Shown piece after piece: positions 35,688 through 44,584 of a DNA stretch of 64,000 bases (the stretch's first letter is position 1; each line of letters opens with the position of its first letter). The notes beneath the pieces were generated by a model that was given only the letters and a program-made list of their open reading frames with translations, was not told where the DNA came from and ran no database searches. Made by a program: the position numbers and the translations under genes. Location: NCBI RefSeq assembly GCF_003002825.1, contig NZ_PVTE01000007.1, forward strand, positions 1 to 64,000, given 5' to 3'. Source of the stretch: Spirosoma oryzae (GTDB taxonomy: Bacteria; Bacteroidota; Bacteroidia; Cytophagales; Spirosomataceae).

Positions 35688-38600
35688 ATGTTTCATCAAC
35701 GGATAAAAGCGGCAAAATCAGGCCATGCGATGAATGGCTTCGTCGGCCAGTTACTGGTTGCGATGCTCCTGCTGGCGAGCAGCCTGGTTAGCTACGCGCA
35801 ACAAGACCCGGCTCAGTTGCGCTTCGACCACATTACGGTGAATGATGGGCTGTCGCACAGCGACGCGATGGCTGTCGCGCAGGATACGCAGGGCTTTATC
35901 TGGGTCGGTACCAACAACGGCGTCGATCGCTACGACGGCTATCGCATCAAACCCTACCTGCTGCCCATCGACAATGCCAACGGCTTATCGAACAACCGGG
36001 TCCGGGCCTTGCACGTCGACAGCGCGGGGGGCTTCTGGGCCGGTACCGAGGGCGGGGGTATCAGCCTGTATCGCCCCGACCAGGATCGCTTCGTGCGACT
36101 GGATGAGACCGAGTTGCCAGCCGCCGACCGAACCGTGTACCAACGACTGACCCGCTCGGAAATAACTACCATCAGCAGCGACCGCCGGGGGAATCTGTGG
36201 GTGGGTACGCGCGGACAGGGCCTGTTCCGGCTGACACACCAGCCCGACGGGCAGCTTGCCGCTGTTGCCCAGGTGCGGCTACCGAAAGCGACATCCGATC
36301 AGGTCGAAATTACCGAGCTGACCCGTGATTCGGCAGGCACGGTCTGGATTGCGACGCTCGATCAGGGTTTGTACCGGGTACCGGCTACCGAGTCCCGGCC
36401 CGTGGCGACACTGGCGTTACGGCTGGCATCGTACCAGGTGCTGACACTGGCCCTCGATCGGCAGGGCGACCTGTGGGTGGGTACCAATAATGAAGTGCTC
36501 TGGGTACCCCGCGCTGAACTGAACCGAACAACCATCGGCCGGGTGGAAACGGTAACGCATACGTTTCGTAGTATCGGCTGTCTGTACCGCGACTCGTTCG
36601 GGCGACTTTGGGTCGGTACGGATTTCGGGCTAACCGTAGTGCCGCTGCAAACAACGGGTGGGCAGGGACCGCGTATCATGGGGAAGGTAACAACCTTTCA
36701 ACCCCACGACGACGACCCGCATGGAATCAACTCGGGGCGGATTCACGCCATTCTGGAAGATCGATTTCAGGTGCTTTGGCTGGCGGTGTCGGCCGACGGG
36801 CTGAATAAGGTCGATCTGCGGCAAAAACCGTTCGGGCACCTGCACCGGCAACCCAGTCAGCAGCCTACACTGCCCAACAACTACGTCAACGCTATCTACA
36901 AGGAAGAAAAGCGAAATCTTCTCTGGATGGCGACCCGCAATGGGTTTTCCCGCTACGACCTGACCCGCAAAACGTACCGCAACTACCTCAGCAATTCGCT
37001 GCCCGGCAACGTAACGGGCATCGACGGGTCGTGCCTGCTACAGGCGTCCGACAGTACGCTGTGGATGGGAACGCGCTACGATGGGCTGTACGCATTACGT
37101 CGGCGGCAGGGACGCGACGTGCTGACGGCTTACCCGCTGTCGTCGGGGCCGTTTCGCCATATCGAGAGCATGACCGAAGACCGGTTCGGAACCGTATGGC
37201 TGGCGACATTCTACAATGGGCTGGTACGCATCGATCGTACTGGGCGGGTACTGGCGCAGTATACGCCGGAAAAGGGGCCGCTGCCTACCGGTCGGTTTAC
37301 GTTTTTGCTCTACGACAAAACGACCGACGTGCTATGGGCCAGTACGAAAGACGCCGGCGTGTTGAAACTGCGCATTCGTCCCGACGGGCTGGACCTGCTC
37401 AGGCAATATGCCCACGACGAGCACAATCCCAGCAGTCTGCGGGTCAACTACGCCTGGCCGTTGCTGAAAGACCGCAGCGGTACGATCTGGGTCGGTACCA
37501 TTGGGGGCGGCTTACACCAGATCATTCCGGGAAAAGACGGCACCGATCTGGTCCGGCCCTGCACCGACTGGCTACCCGATAGCGATATAGAGAGTCTGCT
37601 TGAAGATCAGCAGGGGTACATCTGGTGTGGTGGGTCGGGTCTGCTCAAGATTAACCCGCGCACGCGGCAGCTCCTGCGTTACGACGTGGTCGACGGGGTG
37701 CAAAGCAATTCGTTTAAGATCGGCGCGGCCTGGCGGGCTAATAACGGAACGTTGTACTTCGGGGGTGTCAACGGGGTTACCTACTTTCAGCCGCAGCAGA
37801 TTCAGCCCAATCCCTACCCGCCGGTTGTACGACTGACGGGGCTGGCGCTGGCCAACAAACCCGTTGCCATCGGCGAAATGGTTGGGGGGCGGGTGCTTAT
37901 TCCCGAAGCACTCGACAAACCACAGGTCATCGAAATCCGCGACAGTGAAAATGACTTTTCTCTCTCATTCGTCGGACTGAACTTCGCCAACCCCCGCAAG
38001 CACCGCTACGCGTACCGACTGGTCGGGTACAACGATGACTGGGTCCGACCCGCCGACGGGCAGCGCACGGCTACCTTTGCCAACCTGCCCGCTGGCGACT
38101 ATACGTTCATGGTAAAAGGCGACAATGGCGAAGGACGCTGGGCGGTGAAGCCCGCTACCCTGCAACTGCGCATTCTGCCGCCCTGGTGGAAAAGCTGGTG
38201 GGCCTACCTGCTGTACACCGTGCTGATCGGCGTCGCGCTCTGGGTCGCCCGGCGTATCCTGATGCAGCAGCAGGCGCTGAAGAGCAAGGTGGCTTTCGAG
38301 CATTTCCAGTACGAAAAAGAAAAGGAACTGACCGATCTCAAACTGCGCTTCTTCACGAACGTATCGCACGAACTGCGCACCCCGCTGACGCTGATTCTGG
38401 GCCCGATGGAAGAACTGGCGCAGTCGGCGGCCCGGTTTGCCGAATCAAAAGATAAAGTATTGCTGGTCCATCAGCAGACCCGGCGGCTGCTGTCGCTGGT
38501 CAATCAGCTGCTGGATTTTCGGCGGGTCGAGTCGGCAGCTATTCCGCTGCGTGTAACCCAGCAGGACGTGCTGGCCTTTCTGACCGAGCTATTTCTGATG

Positions 38601-39968
38601 TTTCGGCTCAAAGCGGAGGAACAGCAGATTCAGTTTACGTTCGAAATTATCCGGGTGGATATGCACGACCGCGAGCCGGCAAGCGACGAACTACCGATTC
38701 CGCTCTTTTTCGACCGCAGCAAGCTGGAAGTAATCGTTATCAACCTGCTGGCCAACGCGCTGAAATACACGCCGTCGGGGCGTCGGGTTAGTCTGCGGGT
38801 TACCGTTTGCGGAAGTCCCGACCAGCCGGCCCACTACGCAGCGGGGAAGCTGACGGACCATTATCTGCAAATCGACATCTGCGACGAAGGGCGGGGGATG
38901 GCCCCCGAAGAACTGGACCGTATTTTCGACCTCTACTACCAGGCGTCGCAGGCCGAAACGATCCGGCTGACGGGTTCCGGTATCGGGCTGTCGCTGGTCA
39001 AGCAGTTTGTCGAGCGGCAGGGCGGAACCATTGCTGTAGAAAGCGAACCCGGTCAGGGGACGACCTTTACCGTGCAGCTTCCGTTCGGCTCGGCGCACCT
39101 CTCACCCGCTGATCTGTCGCCCGATAATCCGCCGGTTGACGAGCCGACTTCCGAACCGGTACTGACGAGTACGCCGGCACCGGCTCCGTTGCCAACACAA
39201 CGGCTGCTGATCGTGGAAGACAACGATGACGTGCGTCACTACCTGGTCAGCCTGTTCACGGCCAGCTTCGACATCATCACCGCCAACGACGGACAGGCCG
39301 GGTGGGAGCAGGTGCTGCACCAACTGCCCGATCTGGTCATTAGCGACATCATGATGCCCCATCGCGATGGGCTGGACCTGTGTCGGCTCATCAAGCAGCA
39401 TCCCAAAACCAGCCATATCCCGGTGGTACTGCTGACGGCCCGCGTGGCGGCTGCGCACGAACTGGAAGGACTGGAAACGGGTGCCGACGACTACGTAGGG
39501 AAGCCGTTCAACCCTAGTCTGCTGGTGGCGCGGGTGACCATGTTGCTGACCAACCGCCTGAAACTGCGGCAGTACTACCAGCAAAACCTGCTGCTGCAAC
39601 CGGCCAACGTCGTCATTCCCGACGCCGACCGCCTGTTTCTGGAGAAAGCGATGAGTCTGGTCGAAAGCAACCTGACTACACCCGATTTTTCGGCCCAGTG
39701 GCTGATTCGCGAAATGGGCATGAGCCGGTCCGTATTTTTCCGTCGGCTAAAAAGCACCACCGGGCAATCGGTTATCGAGTTTATCAACGACATCCGCATG
39801 AAGCGGGCGGCCCAGTTGCTGAGTACCGGCGGGCTGCGTGTGTCGGAGGTCTGCGAGCTGGTCGGCCTGGAAGATTTGAAGCATTTCCGCAAAGCCTTCC
39901 AGCAACTCCACGGCGTATCGCCCTCCGAGTACATCCGGCAGCACCAACCCGATTCTACGTCGGCATAA
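35688..39968 (+). CDS. Hybrid two-component system regulator of the glycan locus
   Basis: A 1,426-residue HTCS; MNGFVGQLLVAMLLLASSL at 35730 is an alternative start that gives a cleaner signal peptide. The sensor is a two-component-regulator propeller of about 12-14 blades (D-x-x-G-x-x-W-V/I-G-T repeats such as TQGFIWVGTNNGVDRY), then a Y_Y_Y domain (about 740-830) and one TM (LLYTVLIGVALWVARRIL). The cytoplasmic part has HisKA with His894 (VSHELRTPLTLILG), ATPase boxes, a receiver with Asp1220 (VISDIMMPHRDG) and a C-terminal AraC-type HTH. In Bacteroidota such proteins bind oligosaccharides in the periplasm and switch on the adjacent susCD operon. Confidence 0.96.
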   Translation: MFHQRIKAAKSGHAMNGFVGQLLVAMLLLASSLVSYAQQDPAQLRFDHITVNDGLSHSDAMAVAQDTQGFIWVGTNNGVDRYDGYRIKPYLLPIDNANGLSNNRVRALHVDSAGGFWAGTEGGGISLYRPDQDRFVRLDETELPAADRTVYQRLTRSEITTISSDRRGNLWVGTRGQGLFRLTHQPDGQLAAVAQVRLPKATSDQVEITELTRDSAGTVWIATLDQGLYRVPATESRPVATLALRLASYQVLTLALDRQGDLWVGTNNEVLWVPRAELNRTTIGRVETVTHTFRSIGCLYRDSFGRLWVGTDFGLTVVPLQTTGGQGPRIMGKVTTFQPHDDDPHGINSGRIHAILEDRFQVLWLAVSADGLNKVDLRQKPFGHLHRQPSQQPTLPNNYVNAIYKEEKRNLLWMATRNGFSRYDLTRKTYRNYLSNSLPGNVTGIDGSCLLQASDSTLWMGTRYDGLYALRRRQGRDVLTAYPLSSGPFRHIESMTEDRFGTVWLATFYNGLVRIDRTGRVLAQYTPEKGPLPTGRFTFLLYDKTTDVLWASTKDAGVLKLRIRPDGLDLLRQYAHDEHNPSSLRVNYAWPLLKDRSGTIWVGTIGGGLHQIIPGKDGTDLVRPCTDWLPDSDIESLLEDQQGYIWCGGSGLLKINPRTRQLLRYDVVDGVQSNSFKIGAAWRANNGTLYFGGVNGVTYFQPQQIQPNPYPPVVRLTGLALANKPVAIGEMVGGRVLIPEALDKPQVIEIRDSENDFSLSFVGLNFANPRKHRYAYRLVGYNDDWVRPADGQRTATFANLPAGDYTFMVKGDNGEGRWAVKPATLQLRILPPWWKSWWAYLLYTVLIGVALWVARRILMQQQALKSKVAFEHFQYEKEKELTDLKLRFFTNVSHELRTPLTLILGPMEELAQSAARFAESKDKVLLVHQQTRRLLSLVNQLLDFRRVESAAIPLRVTQQDVLAFLTELFLMFRLKAEEQQIQFTFEIIRVDMHDREPASDELPIPLFFDRSKLEVIVINLLANALKYTPSGRRVSLRVTVCGSPDQPAHYAAGKLTDHYLQIDICDEGRGMAPEELDRIFDLYYQASQAETIRLTGSGIGLSLVKQFVERQGGTIAVESEPGQGTTFTVQLPFGSAHLSPADLSPDNPPVDEPTSEPVLTSTPAPAPLPTQRLLIVEDNDDVRHYLVSLFTASFDIITANDGQAGWEQVLHQLPDLVISDIMMPHRDGLDLCRLIKQHPKTSHIPVVLLTARVAAAHELEGLETGADDYVGKPFNPSLLVARVTMLLTNRLKLRQYYQQNLLLQPANVVIPDADRLFLEKAMSLVESNLTTPDFSAQWLIREMGMSRSVFFRRLKSTTGQSVIEFINDIRMKRAAQLLSTGGLRVSEVCELVGLEDLKHFRKAFQQLHGVSPSEYIRQHQPDSTSA

Positions 39969-39999
39969 TCAACCACTGGAACAAGGCTACTATTTTTTG

Positions 40000-40079
40000 T
40001 TATTCCGACGTCAGGAGGAATCCGTAGTGAGCGGAAATCAATCGGTTGCTACTGAAGAATCCCCCTGGCGTCGGAATGA
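40000..40079. repeat. 80-bp imperfect inverted repeat, dispersed-element type
   Basis: GTTATTCCGACGTCAGGAGG at the left is mirrored by the right end CCCCCTGGCGTCGGAATGAC; GAATCC and GGAATCC occur inside both arms. It lies between convergent genes. The GTCATTCCGACG...GGAATC design is one I associate with abundant intergenic repeats in Cytophagales genomes, but only one copy is in the window. Confidence 0.6.
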
Positions 40080-40121
40080 CAGAAATGCTTGTTTATCGGT
40101 TACTAAACGGCTGGTCGTTAC

Positions 40122-41597
40122 TTACTGCTGCACGATCTGCCACTGCTGATTGGTGCCTCCGTTGGACGGCCACTGAATGATCGAAGCCCCGTTTGCCGTC
40201 GACCCCTGGTTGACATCGAGCGCCAGACCACTGTTGCGGTTCACCAGCCGATAGTATCCCGTACCGACGTCGGTGATGATCCATTCCTGATTGGCACCGT
40301 TGTTTTGCTGGTACTGAATGATGCCCGTTCCGTTCGCCGTCGATGCCTGATTGACGTCGAGCAGTTTGGCGCTATTGCGGTTTTTGAGCGAGAAGTTGGT
40401 GTTCAGACTGCCAAACTGCCACTGCTGGTTGGTACCCCCGTTGTACGGCCATTGAATAATAGCTGCTCCATTGGCCGTTGACGCCTGATTCACGTCGAGC
40501 ACCTGACCGCTCTTGCGGTTGACCAGCCGATAATAGGCGCTTGTGGAGAACGACGGCGTTGGACCACCCGAACTGGTAGTAAGGCTCCAGCCATATTTCA
40601 ACCGGTTCAGCCCCGTTGCATTCGTAACCGACAGACTGGTACCGTCGAACGTGGTGATGCTGTAGGAATCGTTGGTGCGCAGGCCCGGCCAGTAGACGCC
40701 GGCTACGCCCCGGTTGTTCATCAGGTCGGTAATAGCTTGCAGATACGCCACTTCACCGTCTGAAGCCAGTGCGTTGTAATTTTTGCCGGTTGTCATGGGA
40801 CAACCAAATTCGGTGATGATCGTACGACTAGGGTAATTTATGTCCTGTCCGAAGCGAACATCCCAACCATTGACCGTTTGAATTCCCGTGTTGAAAAAGG
40901 CATAGTTGTGGTAGCCCAGCAGGCAACCATCGAACTGCGTATCGGAGCCAATGCTGTTTACGTCGGTACAGTAACCAGCCCCGCCCAGCACGATGCGCCC
41001 CCGAGGAACCGATGAAAAACGATTTAGCCAATCATTGTAAAACGTTTTAAGCTCAGTCACGCTATAGCCGTGTGGTTCGTTCATCGGCTCGAAATAAACA
41101 TTGGCCGTTGTGCCGTACTTGGCAACTACCGTCTGCCACAGACTCCAGAACTGGTTGTAATCCGTGATCTTCCCGTTGGCGGCAAACGATGTGTTCTCCC
41201 AGACAGCCAGGATAACGTTCATGTTGCGGCTCAGTGCTTTATCGATTGCGCCCTGATACGACGACCACCAGGCCGTCGATACCGTTTGCGGATTCAATGG
41301 TAGCCGGACAGTATTGATGCCCAGATTCTGAAAGCCACCCAGTACCTTGTCGGCTGTTGTTTGCACACCTGCGTACGTTTCCGAGCCCGTTAGTCCGCTC
41401 AGTACCAACTTGTCATTGGCGAAGTTATCACGCTGATCGGCCCAGTTGGCTCCCACGATTCCATTGACACCCGCCCGTGCTCCGGTCGCCTTAGCGGCTT
41501 GGTTCTTCGTTACATCTTCCTGTTTTACGGCATCATACGGCTGCTGACAGGCTAGCAGAGTAAGTAAACAGCCCACGAATACAATAGCGCTTTTCAT
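40122..41597 (-). CDS. GH5-family hydrolase with ricin-type lectin module
   Basis: A 491-residue lipoprotein if started at MKSAIVFVGCLLTLLAC (lipobox Cys17). Residues about 45-340 are a GH5 (cellulase-family) barrel: NLGINTVRLPLNP, the acid/base Glu174 in YFEPMNEPHGYS, the nucleophile Glu263 in TIITEFGCPM, and GVAGVYWPGLRTND. Residues about 355-491 are a beta-trefoil ricin-type lectin with three QxW repeats (TNQQWQF, ANQEWII, TNQQWQI), which should bind sugar side chains. It converges with the hybrid regulator gene and probably belongs to the same glycan locus under its own promoter. Substrate cannot be fixed from sequence. Confidence 0.85.
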   Translation of the reverse strand: MKSAIVFVGCLLTLLACQQPYDAVKQEDVTKNQAAKATGARAGVNGIVGANWADQRDNFANDKLVLSGLTGSETYAGVQTTADKVLGGFQNLGINTVRLPLNPQTVSTAWWSSYQGAIDKALSRNMNVILAVWENTSFAANGKITDYNQFWSLWQTVVAKYGTTANVYFEPMNEPHGYSVTELKTFYNDWLNRFSSVPRGRIVLGGAGYCTDVNSIGSDTQFDGCLLGYHNYAFFNTGIQTVNGWDVRFGQDINYPSRTIITEFGCPMTTGKNYNALASDGEVAYLQAITDLMNNRGVAGVYWPGLRTNDSYSITTFDGTSLSVTNATGLNRLKYGWSLTTSSGGPTPSFSTSAYYRLVNRKSGQVLDVNQASTANGAAIIQWPYNGGTNQQWQFGSLNTNFSLKNRNSAKLLDVNQASTANGTGIIQYQQNNGANQEWIITDVGTGYYRLVNRNSGLALDVNQGSTANGASIIQWPSNGGTNQQWQIVQQ

Positions 41598-41985
41598 GAT
41601 GATAAAGTGGTTTAGTTGTGCGAATAAGTTAAATTTTTTGTTGATACAGTACAATTATAGGGCTGTGTGACCAAACAGAATGGGGCATTTACGACCAAAA
41701 CAGCGGGCATAAACGGTCAAACTACCGAATGAGTATAGGGATGGCGGCTCCGGCCGGTAGGCGCGATCGTTAAATGACTTCTCGTCAACAGGGGGGATGC
41801 CCTTGTGCTAATGAATGTTCGTTCTAGAAAGAAGAATCATTCCTGAAGGTTGGTGACTGCACTACTCGTGGTACGGCCGATTGTAGCATCAGCGTATCGG
41901 TAAAAGCCCTTGTCAGTCAACAAGAAAGCCCGATCGCATCGACCGGGCTTTCTTGTCGGAGACTCACTGACGTTGGCTGCTCTTG
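41598..41985. other. Intergenic region upstream of the GH5 gene
   Basis: A gap of 388 bases holding the GH5 gene's promoter region (AT-rich near 41,600-41,700) and, at its right end, the terminator hairpin of the next minus-strand gene. No ORF worth calling. Confidence 0.4.
41921..41955 (-). terminator. Terminator of the small TonB-C gene
   Basis: CAAGAAAGCCCG pairs with CGGGCTTTCTTG around 11 bases, 31 bases past the stop codon at 41986. Confidence 0.65.
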
Positions 41986-42303
41986 TCAGATCGCACACTG
42001 ACCACCTGGAATAAAAGTAACCGGCAACACCATTTTAATCGGCGCAGGCTGCCCGGCTATTGTACCCGGTTGCCAGACAGGCATTTCTGTGACAAGGCGT
42101 ACGGCTTCCTGATCCGCTTCCGCACCACCACTTGCCAGAATCACGCACTGGCTATCAATTACTTTACCGTCTGTATCGACTACAAATTCGACGAACACAC
42201 TTGGTATCGCCGATTGAACGGCCCGCTTATTGGCTGTGATATAGTCCTGTAGCGCCGTCATCCCGCCGGGAAAGACCGGGTAAACCACATTGTCTGGTAC
42301 CAT
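41986..42303 (-). CDS. Small stand-alone TonB C-terminal domain protein
   Basis: A 105-residue protein that is almost only a TonB C-terminal domain: YPVFPGGMTALQDYITANK, VFVEFVVDTDGKVIDSQCVI, DQEAVRLVTEMPVWQPG, APIKMVLPVTFIPG. There is no signal peptide or membrane segment at the annotated start, and the region upstream does not supply one in frame. It could be a truncated energy transducer or a free domain. It lies between the glycan locus and a beta-helix protein gene. Confidence 0.6.
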   Translation of the reverse strand: MVPDNVVYPVFPGGMTALQDYITANKRAVQSAIPSVFVEFVVDTDGKVIDSQCVILASGGAEADQEAVRLVTEMPVWQPGTIAGQPAPIKMVLPVTFIPGGQCAI

Positions 42304-42373
42304 GCTGTTTATGAATAGAAGTAGACGGTAATTGTAACAGGTTCAACACAGGCACCTGCCAAATTGGAGACGC

Positions 42374-42580
42374 TCAATGCCGCAACCAATCACTGACATT
42401 TTTGGGACGACGGTCGAGCCAACTGTACCAGAAAGCCAATACTACGTTGATTAGTAGTCCCGTCAGGGCAATACAGAGTTTTCCCCGCAAGTTGGTTGCC
42501 CCCCAGTAAACGACAGCGGAGATCGGAATGACCAGTGTCATCACAACCGTGATGAGCCATTTGATAAGTGTGGTACGCAT
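42374..42580 (-). CDS. 68-residue membrane protein
   Basis: Starts at MRTTLIKWLITVVMTLVIPI; a longer in-frame ORF runs back into the beta-helix gene and is a shadow. Two hydrophobic helices are clear, about 5-25 and 35-53 (GKLCIALTGLLINVVLAFWY). The C-terminal tail is charged (DRRPKNVSDWLRH). No family recognised. Confidence 0.5.
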   Translation of the reverse strand: MRTTLIKWLITVVMTLVIPISAVVYWGATNLRGKLCIALTGLLINVVLAFWYSWLDRRPKNVSDWLRH

Positions 42581-42659
42581 GATAGTCTGTCGTATGATCA
42601 GGTCTGTCAATAAGCGGATACCGTACGCTGTATACTGTCGCTCTGGCACGATTACGACC

Positions 42660-43973
42660 CTACAAATGATCCGGTTGTTTGGCACCGTTCCAGACGATAT
42701 TGCCCCAACGGACAGCGGGGCTGGCAGAATAGAGGTAGTTTTTGGTAAACGGTTCGTTGCCGAAGTAGTTGTCGGACTGCCCGTTTTTGATGGCTTTGTT
42801 CGTCCAGATATGCAGGTTACGGACTGTGCCCGAGCAGCTTTTGTCGAAGGAGAGGGGTTCGTAGCGGGGGGCGGCTGTCGCCCGTTTGCGCGACCAGTTG
42901 CCGCCATCGATTACAACGTTTCGCTCATCGCCAAATTCGGCTACGTAATGGCTACCCGTGCATTCCAGGTTGACGTTGAGAAAACGAAGCCCCGTACCGT
43001 GCTGCAACTGTGCGTGCTGCCCGCCAACGTGCGTACCGCCCGCCATGGTAACGGCGTCGGCGTAGAAGGCGTTGATGACTCGGCCCGACACCGTGATGGC
43101 CCCGCCCGTGATGCGCCCGTCCTGCGCGGATTGTCCCCGGCTGCCCCCGTCGCTCAGGCTGATACCGGTCGACCGGATCAGTTGATTGTCGGTAGTTTTG
43201 ACTACGCGCTGACTGCTGATTCGGGGGTTGGCTACGGTGAACCGGCGTGTGCCAACCAGTTCGATGCCTAACAGGGTGTCGATGCAGACTGGGTTGGTTA
43301 GCGTAACGTCGGCAATGTCGCCGGAAATTGAAAAGCCCATGCCATGCGTGTTGGCGTAGTCGGCGATGGCCGTTCCGCACTGTTCGGCGCGGCAGTTAAT
43401 AAAGCGCAGCTTGGTAATGCGCGGGTCACCGTCGTTTTTATGACTCAGCAACTCGTAGCCCATCCGGCCGGCGGAGGCTGTGCAGTGCTGAAACGTGATG
43501 TTGGTAAAACGAGCGCCTTTGTTGCCAACTGCTGACCAGGCATTCATACCCACCGCATTGTAGTTGCCGTTTTTATGGCCAATGAACGTACAGGTATCGA
43601 AAAGCAGGTTGTTGATGTCGCCTTCCTCGTTGCAATAGACCAGAGCCGTCGGGCTGGTGAGCGCCTGCGAAACGAACGTGATGTTGCGCAGGGTCAGCCC
43701 CTTGCTGATGCTGTGGATCTTGACCAGTGCGCCACTGCTGCGTTTGCCGGTGAATACCGTACCCGCCGTGCCGATGAGTTCGACGTTTTTCTGAATGACA
43801 AGCGGCTTGTCCGGGTCGGCCGAGAAATCGTATTCGCCGACGAGTACAAAGCGCTCGCCCGGTGTGGTCGACGCATCGATAGCGGCCTGAATGGCGGCTT
43901 TGGTGCGCCCTGCAATGGGCTTCCCCATGGGAAAAGCGCCCGGCGGAATGGGTAATAGATCAGACCAGTGCAT
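42660..43973 (-). CDS. Right-handed beta-helix protein
   Basis: A 437-residue protein. Residues 20-60 resemble the entry strand of pectate-lyase-like folds (AAIQAAIDASTTPGERFVLV; KPLVIQKNVELIGTAGTVFT). Many turns follow with the N-I/L-x-F-x-x-C pattern (LTLRNITFVSQA, NLLFDTCTFIGHKNGNYN, FTNITFQHCTASAGR, KLRFINCRAEQCGTAIA), as in parallel beta-helix proteins. No signal peptide and no obvious catalytic Asp/Lys/Arg set, so it may be a structural or binding protein, or a lyase-like enzyme of unknown type. Its N-terminus (MHWSDLLPIPPGAFPMGKP) looks cytosolic. Confidence 0.7.
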   Translation of the reverse strand: MHWSDLLPIPPGAFPMGKPIAGRTKAAIQAAIDASTTPGERFVLVGEYDFSADPDKPLVIQKNVELIGTAGTVFTGKRSSGALVKIHSISKGLTLRNITFVSQALTSPTALVYCNEEGDINNLLFDTCTFIGHKNGNYNAVGMNAWSAVGNKGARFTNITFQHCTASAGRMGYELLSHKNDGDPRITKLRFINCRAEQCGTAIADYANTHGMGFSISGDIADVTLTNPVCIDTLLGIELVGTRRFTVANPRISSQRVVKTTDNQLIRSTGISLSDGGSRGQSAQDGRITGGAITVSGRVINAFYADAVTMAGGTHVGGQHAQLQHGTGLRFLNVNLECTGSHYVAEFGDERNVVIDGGNWSRKRATAAPRYEPLSFDKSCSGTVRNLHIWTNKAIKNGQSDNYFGNEPFTKNYLYSASPAVRWGNIVWNGAKQPDHL

Positions 43974-44028
43974 ACCGTGTGGCTAACGTTTAGCGTGGAT
44001 GGTTCCGTGCGTATACGGCAAAAAAATA

Positions 44029-44054
44029 GCCCCGCTGATGTCTACCAGCGGGGC
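44029..44054 (-). terminator. Terminator of the periplasmic 162-residue protein gene
   Basis: GCCCCGCTG pairs with CAGCGGGGC around 8 bases. On the minus strand a T-rich run (TATTTTTTT) follows, as expected for Rho-independent termination. Confidence 0.8.
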
Positions 44055-44078
44055 CAAAACGTATAGTAGGAAACAGGC

Positions 44079-44567
44079 TTACTGCTCGACCATTTCGGCG
44101 TCAGCCAGAATATAATTCAACTCGTAAATATTGTCGGCGTTGAGTTTCAGCGTACCATGGAAGGTCCGGCGTTCGTCGGTTTTGAACTTGCGACCCGCTT
44201 TCTTGAACTTCAGCGACACGACCGATTCCGGACCGGCACCACCGCAGAAGAAACAGGCGCTGTACGGAAAGGCCGACAGCACGTACAGGTTGGATTCCAG
44301 ATCGACGGGTAACACGTAGCCTGTTAGTTCAACTGCCTTACCGTTAAGCTTTTGCACCCCTTGGCCGAAGGTTGGGTAAAGCATGTAAACCGATTCTTCA
44401 GCATACCATTTTTTCTTGAACGTGACATCGCGCAGCAACTCCCACGACAGCTTGACCGGCTCGGCAGCGACAGGGGTAGTGTTGGTGACAGGCCGTACGG
44501 GCGCAATCGGTGCACGGAACGAAAAAACGGCCAGGCTGACCAGCAGAAGAATGAAAAGACGATTCAT
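44079..44567 (-). CDS. Exported 162-residue protein, DUF3299-like
   Basis: Signal peptide (MNRLFILLLVSLAVFSFRAP), then a domain with SWELLRDVTFKKKWYAEESV, FGQGVQKLNGKAVELTGYVL, a cysteine-containing PYSACFFCGGAGPESVVSLK, and a final stretch FHGTLKLNADNIYELNYILA. The order (rule V-E-L-x-G-Y-V-L-P, then C-x-x-C-G) recalls DUF3299 periplasmic proteins. The CxxC might bind metal or form a redox disulphide. It is divergent from a NarL-type kinase gene, which might regulate it. Confidence 0.55.
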   Translation of the reverse strand: MNRLFILLLVSLAVFSFRAPIAPVRPVTNTTPVAAEPVKLSWELLRDVTFKKKWYAEESVYMLYPTFGQGVQKLNGKAVELTGYVLPVDLESNLYVLSAFPYSACFFCGGAGPESVVSLKFKKAGRKFKTDERRTFHGTLKLNADNIYELNYILADAEMVEQ

Positions 44568-44584
44568 GAGCGTTATGTTACCAG

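Noticed and set aside
35730..38100. Internal tandem repeats in the hybrid regulator as a DNA repeat feature
   Set aside because: They are the protein-level blades of the sensor propeller, with diverged DNA.
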